This document shows positions 13,677 through 24,500 of a stretch of DNA of 64,000 nt, piece after piece. The notes beneath the pieces are model-generated. The model saw only the letters and a list, made by a program, of their open reading frames with translations. It was not told the DNA's origin and did no database searches. How positions within the stretch are numbered: position 1 is the stretch's first letter; the number at the start of each line of letters is the position of its first letter. Source of the DNA: Sipunculus nudus (Eukaryota; Annelida; Sipuncula; Golfingiida; Sipunculidae); NCBI GenBank assembly GCA_026874595.1, contig CM049321.1, positions 928,479 to 992,478 on the forward strand. The letters are read 5' to 3'. Both the position numbers and the translations under genes were made by a program.

Positions 13677-14824
13677 GTAAGGCAGTTATTTTTATTTAAA
13701 GAAAATTAGTTTTTTTTCCGGGGCAAGGTTTTTTTTTAAATCCATCGAAAATTTATGTGAGGTAACCTTATTTTGGAAGGTAAACTATACCATTAGTCAA
13801 ATTGAAAGTCTAATCTTCTCATACCAGACTGGAGCATATGGTTTATTTCCTCCCTTGTGGGATCAAATTATAATGGAAGAAATAATAAAATCTTTTTGAA
13901 GTTAATGAAGCTCAGGAAAAAAAATGTAACCCACCTTATTGAAACATGAACAAGAAGATACTTTTGCAAACTAAATTTCAGATGTGGTTAGGTATATTTA
14001 TTATGATGTTTTTAAAATAGTGACTTCATGGAAACACCACTAAAAGTGATAGTTTTGGGAACACAACAATTTCATGTAAGGTCTTGCAAGATATAAAACT
14101 ATTTTCGGTATTTTTCTTGAACTTGAGCAACATATGTCGGGACTTCCTTGTGTTTCAGTCAACACATTATTAAAGCTATAATGAAAAGTCTATTTGACAT
14201 ATGGCTATACTTCTCACATCCATTTACAATGAGACTGGTTGTCTGCCTGTACATCGCCTGTATATTCTGAAGTCAAACCAATTAAGTTGGGTCTATTAAC
14301 GTATTTGCAGCTAAGTTAAACAGAGGAAACTAATTTAAAAAACTAGCGGAAAATATAAATTACCTGTCAGACAAATTCAGCGGGATAATTGCTCATATTT
14401 CCAGGAAAATATACCTTATCAAAATTAAACTTCCCTGTCTACCCGGAAGATGTAGTGTTTTCTTTTCCTAGGTCTAGGATGATTATATCTTGTTACAATG
14501 CAGGAAAACAAAAGTGATTAATAAGGGGTGTTTTTTCTTCTTAAAGTATGGCACATCGGGCGTGATTAAATTTATCTTGAGGTTGAATCAATCATATATA
14601 TTTGCTTAGTATAAAACCGAAAATATTGACTGTATTTATTTATAGCTTACCCGACAGTTATATAAACCAATCAATATCACACCACATGAGGAATATGTGA
14701 TGTCAAACTATTGGATGTCTAAGGTTGTTAACTTAAAATACGCCGATGGGTGTCAATAAATGTTCATATATACATTTGTACATTTTCAAGACGCTGGACA
14801 AGTGATTTATTATTTATACTGCAG

Positions 14825-14966
14825 CTACAAGGTTTCCAAAAACCTGCTTGCACGGGCATTGGCTTTGCCATTAAAGTTTTGGACCCTACAGCAGTGTGTT
14901 ACACGAATGCCCTACTCCTGGTATTACCGGGGGGGACACCCTATGACGTCATTGCAACCAGGGGAG
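14825..14966 (+). pseudogene. Possible cytoplasmic-tail exon
   Basis: A CTGCAG| acceptor precedes a frame of 47 codons that joins in phase to the transmembrane exon at 13565-13676 and contains RMPYSWYYRGGHPMTSLQPG. The best donor that keeps the frame is the weak GAG|GTTTCT at 14967. The segment is richer in G+C than its surroundings, as expected of former coding DNA. Another frame is also open here, so the assignment is tentative. No family recognised. Confidence 0.3.
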
Positions 14967-15459
14967 GTTTCTTTGGCAATGATGCCATAGATGCAGCTCT
15001 GGATTGACCACAGAGCTGGTGATGCAGGACTGAAACATGACCCGGGTAAACCTGGTAAATGTGTCAGCCTTGCCCTCTCTCTCGGCTTGGGGATACAGAG
15101 CAGGGCAGACGTGCTGGGCTTTGTCTCCCCGAGTCACAGCGAGCCTTTGCTCCGGTCTTAGCTTTTGTTTTACAGAGGCTAGGAATAAAGGGATTAATAA
15201 ATATTATGGACATAGGTGTAGGTCTTCAGTAGGTGATTATATTTACTTTATGTAATCATATAAAGTTAGTTCACTTGGATCCCTTGTTGTATTTTACATG
15301 GAAAGCTCTTTCTTAATAAATAATTGTGTCATATCTCTTTGTCTTATAGTTCTAATTATCTGTTGTAAACCAGGGGGAGCACCTGGCATCACGTTACCAT
15401 TGATTAATTATATATGCTTCTCCTCCTATTTTGTAACACGTGAACGCTGTTCCCGTAAG

Positions 15460-15670
15460 GATTCCGACCCAGAAGCAATGCAGTTCTACACTGTGTGTGC
15501 ACGTGACAGCACCCAGGACATGACTTCATCCAGTGATGACGGTGACGTAATGCCACCAGAAATTGCGGAACAATACCTTGAGCCATACCAGGGTACAGGA
15601 GTTCATTTCCTGAAGGGATGTCAGCAATCATTCTCTGGTCCTGACCCCTGTTACTATGACAACAGTGATT
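15460..15670 (+). pseudogene. Possible last coding exon of the same host gene, 5' part, broken by a DIRS insertion
   Basis: A frame entering after CCCGTAAG| encodes an acidic, Tyr- and Pro-containing tail (for example SSDDGDVMPPEIAEQYLEPY and SGPDPCYYDNSD). It is interrupted exactly where the DIRS terminal repeat begins. The frame continues without a stop upstream to 15298, so the exon start is uncertain; an alternative acceptor is TCTTATAG| at about 15345. Joining 15670 to 20773 keeps the reading frame and reaches a TGA 16 codons later. Confidence 0.45.
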
Positions 15671-15734
15671 CTTTCATTCCTCCAGCAGTAGAGATCAACC
15701 GAGAAGTGCGCATGCGTACTTGGAGGTCATGCGA
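15671..15734 (+). repeat. DIRS left inverted terminal repeat
   Basis: From CTTTCATTCCTCCAGCAGTA onward the sequence is the near-complement of 20662-20724, sharing the core around AAGTACGCATGCGCACTTCT. The boundary is set by the internal complementary region, where homology to this end stops at the same base. Confidence 0.8.
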
Positions 15735-15829
15735 CTTTTTTACTTTGGAGGAGATAGGAATCCTTTAGACTGCGCTTATTCGTTTACTCTTATTTACGTC
15801 AGATTTATTCGAACGAACTTTATTTTATA

Positions 15830-17356
15830 TTGGACAATACCTTAAACTACAAGGGAAGTCGATTATCGTTTCCTACCGGAAACTCGCCGGTCACGAGACC
15901 AGCAAGAACGCCTGAATATCGCTCTCGGGAAGCCCGAGGAACAATCAATATGGCGGCCAAGGGTCCGTTAGATCTAGTGGGCGAGATTATACAAGGCATG
16001 AACAGGACTGCAAAGGGTGGTACAAACAATATGCCTGAAAGTTATCACGGAGAACACAATGGACATAGATCGGAAGCCGATCACCAATCAAACTCGGCAA
16101 GAGAGCCGAGAAATGTGATCTCGGCCACTGCCGGTACCAGCCAAAACAAACAAAATGGCCGCGACGGCGATGGACCGGATAGCGAAAAATCGGTGACAAA
16201 TGACGGTACCGATAAGACGAGAGAACCTAAAGACAGGAACAGTAAAAGAAAATCAAGTAGCAGTACAAATGATAATAGAAATAGGGGTTCACGTTCAAGC
16301 TCTGACGGGAGGAAACGGGATAGTAGAGAAGCCGAACTGTCAGACGTAAAAACCTAACTAAAAACCCTCACGGAAACTATGCAAGCCTTTGTCCCGCTTC
16401 TTTCGGATCTTCAGCAAGCCCGAGAACAGTGGGTTGAGGAAACTGAGAATCTCAAATCATCAGATGGAGAATTAAAATCTGATGAGGATGATGATGACAC
16501 TCCAGAACCCCCACCGAAAAAATCAAACACAAGCAGGGTGGCCACAGGTAGCAACATGGCGGACAACGGAGATAATGTTAGTTTCCTCTCAGCTATGGCA
16601 AAGATCGTCAGACAGTCTGAGAAAACAGGACCGAAGATAGGTCAAGAACTGGCAGGTGTGGTAACTCAGTTTCTTGAAAAAGGTATGGACACTGAATCAC
16701 TAGAAAAACAGATGGAAGAAATTTTGCCCCCGCAAAATTGTGATAGACTTACAGTGATGAGAGTAAATTCTGCCATCTTCAACAATGATTCTAAAGAAAC
16801 TAAACAAAATGATATAGCATTTTAGAAGGCACAGAAACCACTTGTTGTTGGCATTACTAAACTGGTGATGTTACTAGATAAACTTATTAAAGGTGAACAA
16901 ACTCAAGAGGATCAGCCCTCAAACAGAGAGATTATGACAGAGCTGTCACAAACCATTGGCATACTGAGCAACACGTCACGCGAAGTAGACTTGAGAAGAC
17001 GTTGGCTCTTCAAAGCTGAAATGAAAGATGAATACAAAGGCCTGTGTTCAGAAACAAACCCGGTGAGAGGGGAATTATTTGGTGATCAGCTTAGCCAGTC
17101 AGTTAAAGAACTGAACGAGACCAACAAGGTTACATCAAAGCTGACAAGAAAAAGACCACACAACCCACACAGCTCAAGGAGCAAGACGGCATATCCTGCA
17201 TACCCTTTTTATATGCAGGCTACAAGAAAAAGTACAACAGGACAAAGTACTACAAACAAAACAACCACAAAGGCAACAACAGCAGCCAGAACAGGGGTCG
17301 CCCCTACCAGACAAGGGCCAGCAACCTCAAGAAATAAATGCTGTACAGGTCAGTAA
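15830..17356 (+). pseudogene. DIRS Gag-like ORF with two in-frame stops
   Basis: Three blocks (15830-16357, 16379-16825, 16865-17356) lie in one frame, separated by stops at 16355-16357 (TAA) and 16823-16825 (TAG). The N-terminal part is hydrophilic and Ser/Arg/Asp-rich. The middle block holds an acidic run (KSDEDDDDTPEPPPKK) and the segment NCDRLTVMRVNSAIF, matching the conserved N-x-L-x-V-x-x-V-N-x-x-I core of DIRS Gag-like proteins. The C-terminal part is Thr/Lys/Arg-rich and may bind nucleic acid. The likely role is formation of the ribonucleoprotein particle. Start taken at the first Met; upstream sequence is terminal repeat and leader. Confidence 0.7.
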
Positions 17357-17405
17357 ACCCTGCCATAATAATAAACAAATAACTGTAAACAGTACCACTT
17401 CATTT

Positions 17406-18083
17406 ATGGCAGGAAATGTAAAAAATCATCTGATTACGTGGCAAGAACTAACATCAGATAAGGAAATCTTAACTCTGATACAAGGGTGCAAGATTGAGTT
17501 TGAACTGTTGCCTTATCAAAAAGTGCTTCCCAGGCCTTGTAATTTCACTGAACTAGAACTAAAAGCTGTGAATAGTGAAATAAAACAATTTTTAGACAAA
17601 GGCATTGTTGTAGAATCTACACATGAAGAAGGACAATTTGTCTCTAATGTTTTTTTAAGACCAAAGAAAAATGGAACCTTTCGGATGAAATTGAATCTCA
17701 AAACAACCAATTGGTGACGTACAGGCACTTTAAAATGGATACCGTACAATCTTGCACCAGCCTTGTAACTAAGGATTGCTTTATGGCGTCTATTGACCTA
17801 ACAGATGCATACTATTCCATTCCTGTGCATAAAGATCATCAGAAATATTTGATTCATTCACGCTGGAACTTTATACAAATTTACTTGTATGCCAAATGGC
17901 CTCAGCCCAGCACCAAGATATTTCACAAAACTGCTTAAACCAGTGCTAGCCACTTTAAGGAAGCAAGGCTTCATGTCAAGTCCATATCTTGATGACATAT
18001 TTTTATTGGGTGCAAGCTATGAACAATGTGTAGCAAACATACAGGCAACATTGAACCCACCCAGAACCCACCCAGATTATTGA
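17406..18083 (+). pseudogene. DIRS reverse transcriptase domain (frameshifted)
   Basis: Conserved RT blocks occur in order across two frames. They are FLDKGIVVESTHEEGQFVSN and LRPKKNGTFRM near 17590-17690, SIDLTDAYYSIPVHKDHQKY near 17790-17850 (catalytic Asp of motif A), MPNGLSPAPRYFTKLLKPV at 17889-17945, and SPYLDDIFLLG near 17983-18013 (the Y-x-D-D active-site box). A frame change near 17711 and another near 17885 break the protein. It would copy element RNA into DNA. Confidence 0.8.
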
Positions 18084-18335
18084 ACATTTTGGATTTGTTA
18101 TTAATTCAAAACTGATGACTGTTTGCTTAAATGCAGATAAAATGGATAACACTGATTACTTGTGCAAGTATATCTTGCGCTCCAAAAAATGTAAAATCAA
18201 AACAGTGGCCAAAGTGGTTGGCATATTGATCTCATGCCTGCCTGGAGTAAAACATGGTAGGCTGTTTTGTAGACAGAGCTGGACAAGATAACTGCATTAA
18301 AGTCTAATGGTGGAAATTTTCTGGCAACAGTAAAT

Positions 18336-18824
18336 ATGTCACCTTCAGCTAAAGAGCAAACACAGTGGTGGCCAAGTACAGCCAAATATGATCATAAGCC
18401 TATTTCAAATCCCAAACCCACTGTTACAGTACAGACAGATGCGTCAGTGGCTGGGTCGGGCGCTACAATCATTGGTAAAGGTGCTACAGGGGGTCGTTGG
18501 TCTGACACAGATCAGCTGCAACATATTAATGTGTTGGAACTGAGAGCAGCTCTCTTTGGGCTACAGTCCTAATGCAATAACTTGAAAGGTCTTACTATTC
18601 GTTTGGAAATGGAAAATAAAACAGCGGTCACCTATATAAACAATATGGGGGGCAGCCATTCAATTACTTGCAATAATATAGCACTGGAAATCTGGCATTG
18701 GTGCATGACGAGAGACATTTGGCTTTGTGCTACACATATTGCAGGCATACAGAACACTGTGGCTGATAAGGCAAGCAGACAGTTTAATGACACAACTGAA
18801 TGGCAGTTGAACAAACAAGTGTAA
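18336..18824 (+). pseudogene. DIRS RNase H domain, one in-frame stop
   Basis: Contains QTDASVAGSGATIIGKGATG (first catalytic Asp), HINVLELRAALFGLQS (catalytic Glu) and HIAGIQNTVADKASRQ (final Asp region), the diagnostic RNase H motifs of DIRS elements. A TAA at 18570-18572 interrupts the frame, which resumes in the same phase at 18582. It lies directly downstream of the RT as in related elements. Confidence 0.8.
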
Positions 18825-18834
18825 AGTTTTTGGT

Positions 18835-19179
18835 TTGCCTGAAATAGACATGTTTGCATCTCGCTTTAATTTCCAGATCAAGCCATTTGTATCATGGAAA
18901 GCAGACCCAGAGGCCATAACAACCAATGCTTTCACTCTTTCATGGTCTGATAAATTTATGTATATGTTCCCCCCTTTCAGTCTGGTGTCAACAACATTGC
19001 AGAAACTGAGGGGGGACAGAGGCAGAGCCATCCTAATCCCCCCGGACTGGGAAACACAGACTTGGTATCCTCTGCTCCAACGTATGAGTGCGGCGCCACC
19101 TATATGCCTACCTTACAGGGAAGATCTGCCATTCTGCCGTTCGACAAATCGCAAACACACCCGCTACTTCCCAGATTAA
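18835..19179 (+). pseudogene. DIRS conserved domain between RNase H and recombinase (methyltransferase-like position)
   Basis: The frame begins LPEIDMFASRFNFQ and contains SWKADPEA and MYMFPPFSLV, the conserved D-x-F-A-S, S-W-x-x-D-P and F-P-P-F blocks seen in this place in DIRS-group proteins. Some authors annotate this place as a Dam-like adenine methyltransferase. I assign it by position and motif; enzymatic activity is not supported by the sequence alone. Confidence 0.55.
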
Positions 19180-20158
19180 ATATGAAAGCGTGGTTGCTTT
19201 GTGCCAAGCCTTTGTGAAGAACATATTATCTGATAAAGCCATAGAAATTATACAGCACTCATGGCGACCAAGTACTACAAAGCAATATTTCACATACGTA
19301 CGCAAATGGGAAGCTTTCGCAGACTCTAGATCTACATCATTCTACAACCCTTCAGTTGAAGAAATTATAGAATTTCTTACCTCTTTGTATGACTCGGGTT
19401 GTGGCTACAGTGCTTTAAATACGGCTAGATCAGCCTTGTCAGCATTTGTGACACTACAGAATTGGAATAGCACGGTGGGGGACCACCCGTTAGTACAACG
19501 TTTTTTAAAAGGTGTTTTTCTAGACCTAGTTTAGCCAAATATAACACTACCTGGGATGTATCAGTGGTGCTAGAATATTAAAAAACACTTGCGCCTGCTA
19601 ATAAGCTGTGTTTGCAGAAATTAACACTTAAACTGGCTACACTTTGTTTTCTGGTTACAGGCCAACGAAGTCAGCCCATCCATTTCATGGATCTAGTAAA
19701 TCGTCAGCTCGTTTCTTTGTAAAAATCTTGTTAAGCATTCGCGTCCTGGTGTTGATCAGCCAGTCCTAGTACTACCAGCCTATCCGGCAGACAGGAGATT
19801 ATGTGTCCTTACTTACCTCAAACACTATATCGAAAGAACAAGGAACATAAGGAACTCGTCAAGGCTTTTTGTTAGCTTTGTTAAACCACATAAAGCTGTT
19901 GCTTCAAGTACTTTATCAAGATGGGTAAAGATCACCTTACAAAGGGCTGGTATAGACAAAAACAGATTTACCGGCCACAGCACTAGGTCAGCCTCTACAA
20001 GTGCTGCATTTAAAAACTCTGTACCTCTCCAAGCCATCATAAAATCAGCGGAATGGACAAATCAGTGTACATTTGCCAAGTACTATAACAAACCAGTTAA
20101 ATCTTCAGAAACTTTTGGACTAGCTGTCCTACACAAAGGTCAAATTATCAGAACTTGA
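19088..20158 (+). pseudogene. DIRS tyrosine recombinase (frameshifted)
   Basis: The N-terminal core-binding part is HSWRPSTTKQYFTYVRKWEA near 19256-19315 followed by EEIIEFLTSLY. After frame changes near 19520-19600 the catalytic part shows LVTGQRSQPIHFMDL (first catalytic Arg) near 19650-19695, KITLQRAGIDKNRFTGHSTR near 19927-19990 (the H-x-x-R box) and FAKYYNKPV near 20074-20100 (catalytic Tyr). It ends at TGA 20156-20158. In intact elements this enzyme integrates circular DNA without target duplication, which agrees with the absence of one here. Confidence 0.85.
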
Positions 20159-20469
20159 AGCATTGTTTGACATTACTTAATCATAATTGATAAATATTGG
20201 ACTCTTAGATAATGTAGAAGCTCACCTAGTTAGACAGGTGGTGGGATTTTATACCTTGATATTAGCCCATTCACTATCACGAACAATTCATGTTTTTACT
20301 ATACCCAGGTTATACAGATGCTTACCTGACATTTGTTTGAACAATTTTATAATAAATGTTTGTATGTTGAACTGCATTGTTATTTCACATAGTGGTATAC
20401 CTGTATAATCCTGTGAAAACCTTTGGTTTGGGTTACAATCTAATAGCCTGGCCATGTTTGCTTTAAAGT

Positions 20470-20566
20470 CTCAGTTGATCTCTACTGCTGGAGGAATGAA
20501 AGCAATTATAAATTAAACAAGCCTTACCTGGAAGGTGAAGTTTGATTATGATTCTTTCATTCCTCA
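20470..20566 (+). repeat. DIRS internal complementary region
   Basis: The left half (GTTGATCTCTACTGCTGGAG plus GAATGAAAG, about 20475-20503) is the exact complement of 15671-15699. The right half (about 20506-20566) is the near-perfect complement of 20711-20772. The two halves abut with about 2-3 bases between them, so the region records the joined ends of the element, as the DIRS circularisation model requires. Confidence 0.85.
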
Positions 20567-20661
20567 GCAGCAGGAGCGATCAATCACCCACCTTATTATG
20601 TCTAGCATAGCTAGCATACACCCACCCTTAATTGTTGATCAACATAGCCAGTCTTTTGAAT

Positions 20662-20772
20662 AATGACCTCCAAGTACGCATGCGCACTTCTCGATTGATC
20701 TCTCCTGCCATTGAGGAATGAAAGAATCATAATCAAACTTCACCTTCCAGGTAAGGCTCGTTTAATTTATAA
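20662..20772 (+). repeat. DIRS right inverted terminal repeat with extension
   Basis: The inner ~65 bp pair with the left terminal repeat. The outer ~45 bp (ATAATCAAACTTCACCTTCC and onward to GTTTAATTTATAA) are absent from the left end but pair with the internal complementary region. Such an extended right end is typical of DIRS elements. Confidence 0.8.
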
Positions 20773-20819
20773 ATTATTTGAGGCCATTGCAAGCAAGCCC
20801 TGATGTCACTGATGTCTGA
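20773..20819 (+). pseudogene. Possible last coding exon of the host gene, 3' part after the DIRS insertion
   Basis: Directly after the right end of the DIRS element the host frame resumes as YYLRPLQASPDVTDV and ends at TGA (20817-20819). The final residues T-D-V fit a class I PDZ-binding carboxy terminus. The continuity supports both the element boundaries and the host exon, but rests on 16 codons only. Confidence 0.45.
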
Positions 20820-21071
20820 ACAAATGTATGTATCTTCCTGTAGAGTCAACTGCGTGCAGGAAAAATATATGCTTGTTTGTATAACAAGGAGGATAATAAT
20901 GTTTTATGTATGATTATGTGGCAACACTGAGCTAACATAAGGCTAGAAACCGGATATATGGACTTCTATCTCGCTCTATAAATATTGTAGATTAGATATA
21001 TAGAAATGCACTCTGCTTATGTTCAATGCAGTTTGAAATGAATTAATGTATTAAATAATATGTACGCACAT

Positions 21072-21128
<57 letters not shown>

Positions 21129-21507
21129 GACATGGGGAGGCAGTCGTCGGTATCCAGAAGAAGGGGTCAAGACCTCCAGTCGAAGACCAGTGCCACATGT
21201 CGGGGTCAAGTTCGCCAGTCTGGTGCAGTGTCGATAGTGGGGGTCCAGTGGCGCCAGTCAGGGACCCATATTGCCAGTTTATGACGTCTAGTGGACTGTT
21301 TAACTGGAGTATGTGTGTACAGCCAGTGTATTCAATGTGGTCTAATGCAACACAGGCTGGGAACCCTGTCTGTTAGGTGGTTTCAGTTCTGTAATATTCT
21401 GTTAATATATTCTTTGTTGCTCAGCCATTGCCTTGTGTCTTGTGTACTTGAGTGCCAATACGGTGAGTGCGCCATAAAAAACCACGCCATCTCTGCTTTA
21501 CCATGTT
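20820..21507. other. Non-coding segment after the DIRS-interrupted exon
   Basis: No gene seen. It contains a long (AT)n tract at 21069-21126 and, at about 21130-21290, a G-rich stretch with recurring CCAGT and GGGGTCAAG motifs spaced roughly 20-30 bases apart. Confidence 0.5.
21069..21126. repeat. (AT)n microsatellite
   Basis: AT dinucleotide run with one interruption (TATAATAT) near 21081. Confidence 0.95.
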
Positions 21508-24500
21508 AAACAAGTGACCCATGGGTCATGACGCTCAGCTGACTGGAAAGAGATTTGCAAAAGGAAATTTTATCATCTGAATGGTAGTATATAACCATTC
21601 AACTGAAGCATCAAACAGATTAACAAACAGACTGAGATTGTGTCTGTATTAATATATCTCAAAAATAGAGAAAAAGTGAGTAAACTTTTAAAAAAAATAC
21701 AGGTGGCTCAACCAGTCTGCAGAAACTAATAAAAACACTTAATGGTCAATATCCATGCAAAGAAGCATGGTGGTCTCTGGATAAGTTGTTCAGATACTTC
21801 AGCTTTTGTATCAAATTTTCCATTATTCTGAGGGATACTTTGGATTCCTATAGCTTGAAGGATATGGGTAACAGAGACCTGATTTCAGGTTTTCACAGAC
21901 ACTTTTCATGGGCCACCTTGCATGAAAAGAATGAAGATTCTAGGTCGAATTGTTACAATTTGTACCCTGTTGACAGATAACCACATCTTTAAAGGTCCCA
22001 AAAATAGAGAAAATAATTCGTAAAAATTTGAAAAAAAAATTGAGGTGGCGCTCCCAGTCTGCTGAAACTGATGGAACATGTCATGATCAATATGTATGCC
22101 AAAAAAATTCATGAGCATCAGTGTTGTAGTTATTGAGATACTGGAGTTTTTGTATCAAATTTTTCATTTTTCTGGGGGTGTATTTTGAGACATACAGCTT
22201 AATGGATATGGGTAACAGAGACCTAATTTCTAGTTTCCATGGAGGCTTTTTCATAGGTCTCTCAGAATTTCAAGAATGAAGATTCTAGGTCAGGTCTTTA
22301 CGATTTGTGCCGTTTTAACAGATGTTCACATTTTTAAAGGTCTCAAAAATAGAGAAAACTATTCATAAAAAAATCGAAAAATACAGGTGGTGCCACCAGT
22401 CTGCAAAAAACTGATAAAACATCTCATGATCAATAACCATGCAAACAATTATGGTGATCTCTGCATTAGTTGTTCAGATACTTCAGCTTTTGTATCAAAT
22501 TTTCCTTTATTATCAGCTGTACTTTGTAGTGCCACAGCTCAAAGGATATGGGTAACAGAGATCTAATTTCAGGTTTCCATGGAGACTTTTCATTGGTCAC
22601 CCTGTGTGTCAAGAAGAAAGATTCTAGGTCCAGTCGTTACATTTTGAACCCTGTTGACAGATAACTACATCCTTAAAGGTCTCAAAAATAGAGAAAAAAA
22701 TTGTAAAAATTTGAAAAATACAGGTGGCGCCACCAGTCTGCAGAAACTGATGAAACATCTCATGATCAATATGTAAGCCAAAAATCATGACTATCAGTGA
22801 TGTAGTTAATCAGATATTGAAGTTTTTTTTATGAAATTTTTTAACTATTCTGGGTGGTACTTTGGGGCCTCATAGCTCAAAGGATATAGGTAGCAGAGAC
22901 ATAATTTCTTGTTTCCATGGAGACTTTTCATAGGTCTCTCAGAATGTTAAGAATGAAGATTCTAGGTCCAGTCATTACGATTTGTGCCCTGTTAATAGAT
23001 GTTCACATTTTTAAAGGTCTCAATAATAGAGAAAAAATTAAAAAAAAATACAGGTGGCGCCACCAGTCTGCAGAAACTGATGAAACATCTCATGATCAAT
23101 ATGTATTCCAAAAATCATGACTATCAGTGATGTAGTTAATCAGATATTGAAGTTTTTGTATGAAATTTTTCACTATTCTGGGGGTTCATTTTACAGCCCC
23201 GAAGCTTGAAGGATATGGGTAACAAAGACCTAATTTCTGGTTTCCATGGAGACTTTCTATAGGTCTCTCAGAATGTCAAGAATGAAGATTCTATGTCCAA
23301 TTTGAACCCTATTGGCAGATAACTACATTCTTAAAGGTCTCAAAAATAGAGAAAAAATATTGTAAAAATTTGAAAAATACAGGTGGCGCCACCAGTCTGT
23401 AGAAACTGATGAATCATCTTTATGATCAATATATATGACAAAAATCATGACCATCAGTGATGTAGTTAATCAGATATTAAAGTTTTTTAATGAAATTTTT
23501 TATTATTTTTGGGGTAATTTGGGGCCCCATAGCTCCAAGGATATGGGTAACAGAGACCTAATTTCTAGTTTCCATGAAGGCTTTTTCATAGGTCTCTCAG
23601 AATTTCAAGAATGAAGATTCTAGGTCCAGTCTTTACGATTTGTGCCCTGTTAACAGATGTTCACATTTTTAAAGGTCTCAAAAATAGAGAAAACAATTAA
23701 TAAAAAATCGGAAAATACAGGTGGCGCCACCAGTCTGCAAAAAACTGATAAAACATCTCATGATCAATATCCATGCAAACAATTATGGTGATCTCTGCAT
23801 TAGTTATTCAGATACTTCAGCTTTTGTATCAAATTTTCCTTTATTATCAGCTGTACTTTGGAGTGCCACAGCTCAAAGGATATGGGTAACAGAGATCTAT
23901 TTTTAGGTTTCAATGGAGACTTTTCATGGGTCACCCTGTGTGTCAAGAAGAAAGATTCTATGTCCAGTCGTTACATTTTGAACCCTGTTGACAGATAACT
24001 ACATCCTTAAAGGTCTCAAAAATAGAGAAAAAAATTGTAAAAATTTGAAAAATACAGATGGCGCCACCAGTCTGCAGAAACTGATGAAACATCTCATGAT
24101 CAATATGTATGCCAAAAATCATGACCATCAGTGATGTAGTTAATCAGATATTGAAGTTTTTTTTATGAAACTTTTTACTATTCTGGGGGGGAGGGGTACT
24201 TTGGGGCACCATAGCTCGAAGGATATAGGTAGCAGAGACCTAATTTCTTGTTTCAATGACTTTTCATAGGTCTCTCAGAATGTTAAGAATGAAGATTCTA
24301 GGTCCAGTCATTAGGATTAGTGCCCTGTTAACAGATGTTCACATTTTTAAAGGTCTCAAAAATAGAGAAAACAATTCGTAAAAAATAAAAAAAATATAGG
24401 TGGCGCCACCAGTCTGTAGAAACTGATGAAACATATCATGATCAATATGTATGCCAAAAATCATGACTCTCAGTGATGTAGTTAATCAGATATTGGAGAT

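Larger units (their letters stand above)
15671..20772 (+). mobile_element. DIRS-like tyrosine-recombinase retrotransposon (decayed)
   Basis: The element carries, in order, a Gag-like ORF, reverse transcriptase, RNase H, a conserved post-RNase H segment and a tyrosine recombinase. It has no long terminal repeats and no integrase. Its ends are inverted repeats. An internal complementary region near the right end consists of the complement of the left terminus joined to the complement of the right terminus, which is the signature DIRS architecture. The right terminal repeat is longer than the left, as described for DIRS-1. At least three in-frame stops and several frameshifts are present, so this copy is probably non-autonomous. 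Confidence 0.9.

Noticed and set aside
14750-15007. Open frame containing GIGFAIKVLDPTAVCYTNALLL
   Set aside because: Overlaps the tail-exon candidate in another frame, has no splice-phase partner and no recognisable domain; the phase-2 frame joins the transmembrane exon better.
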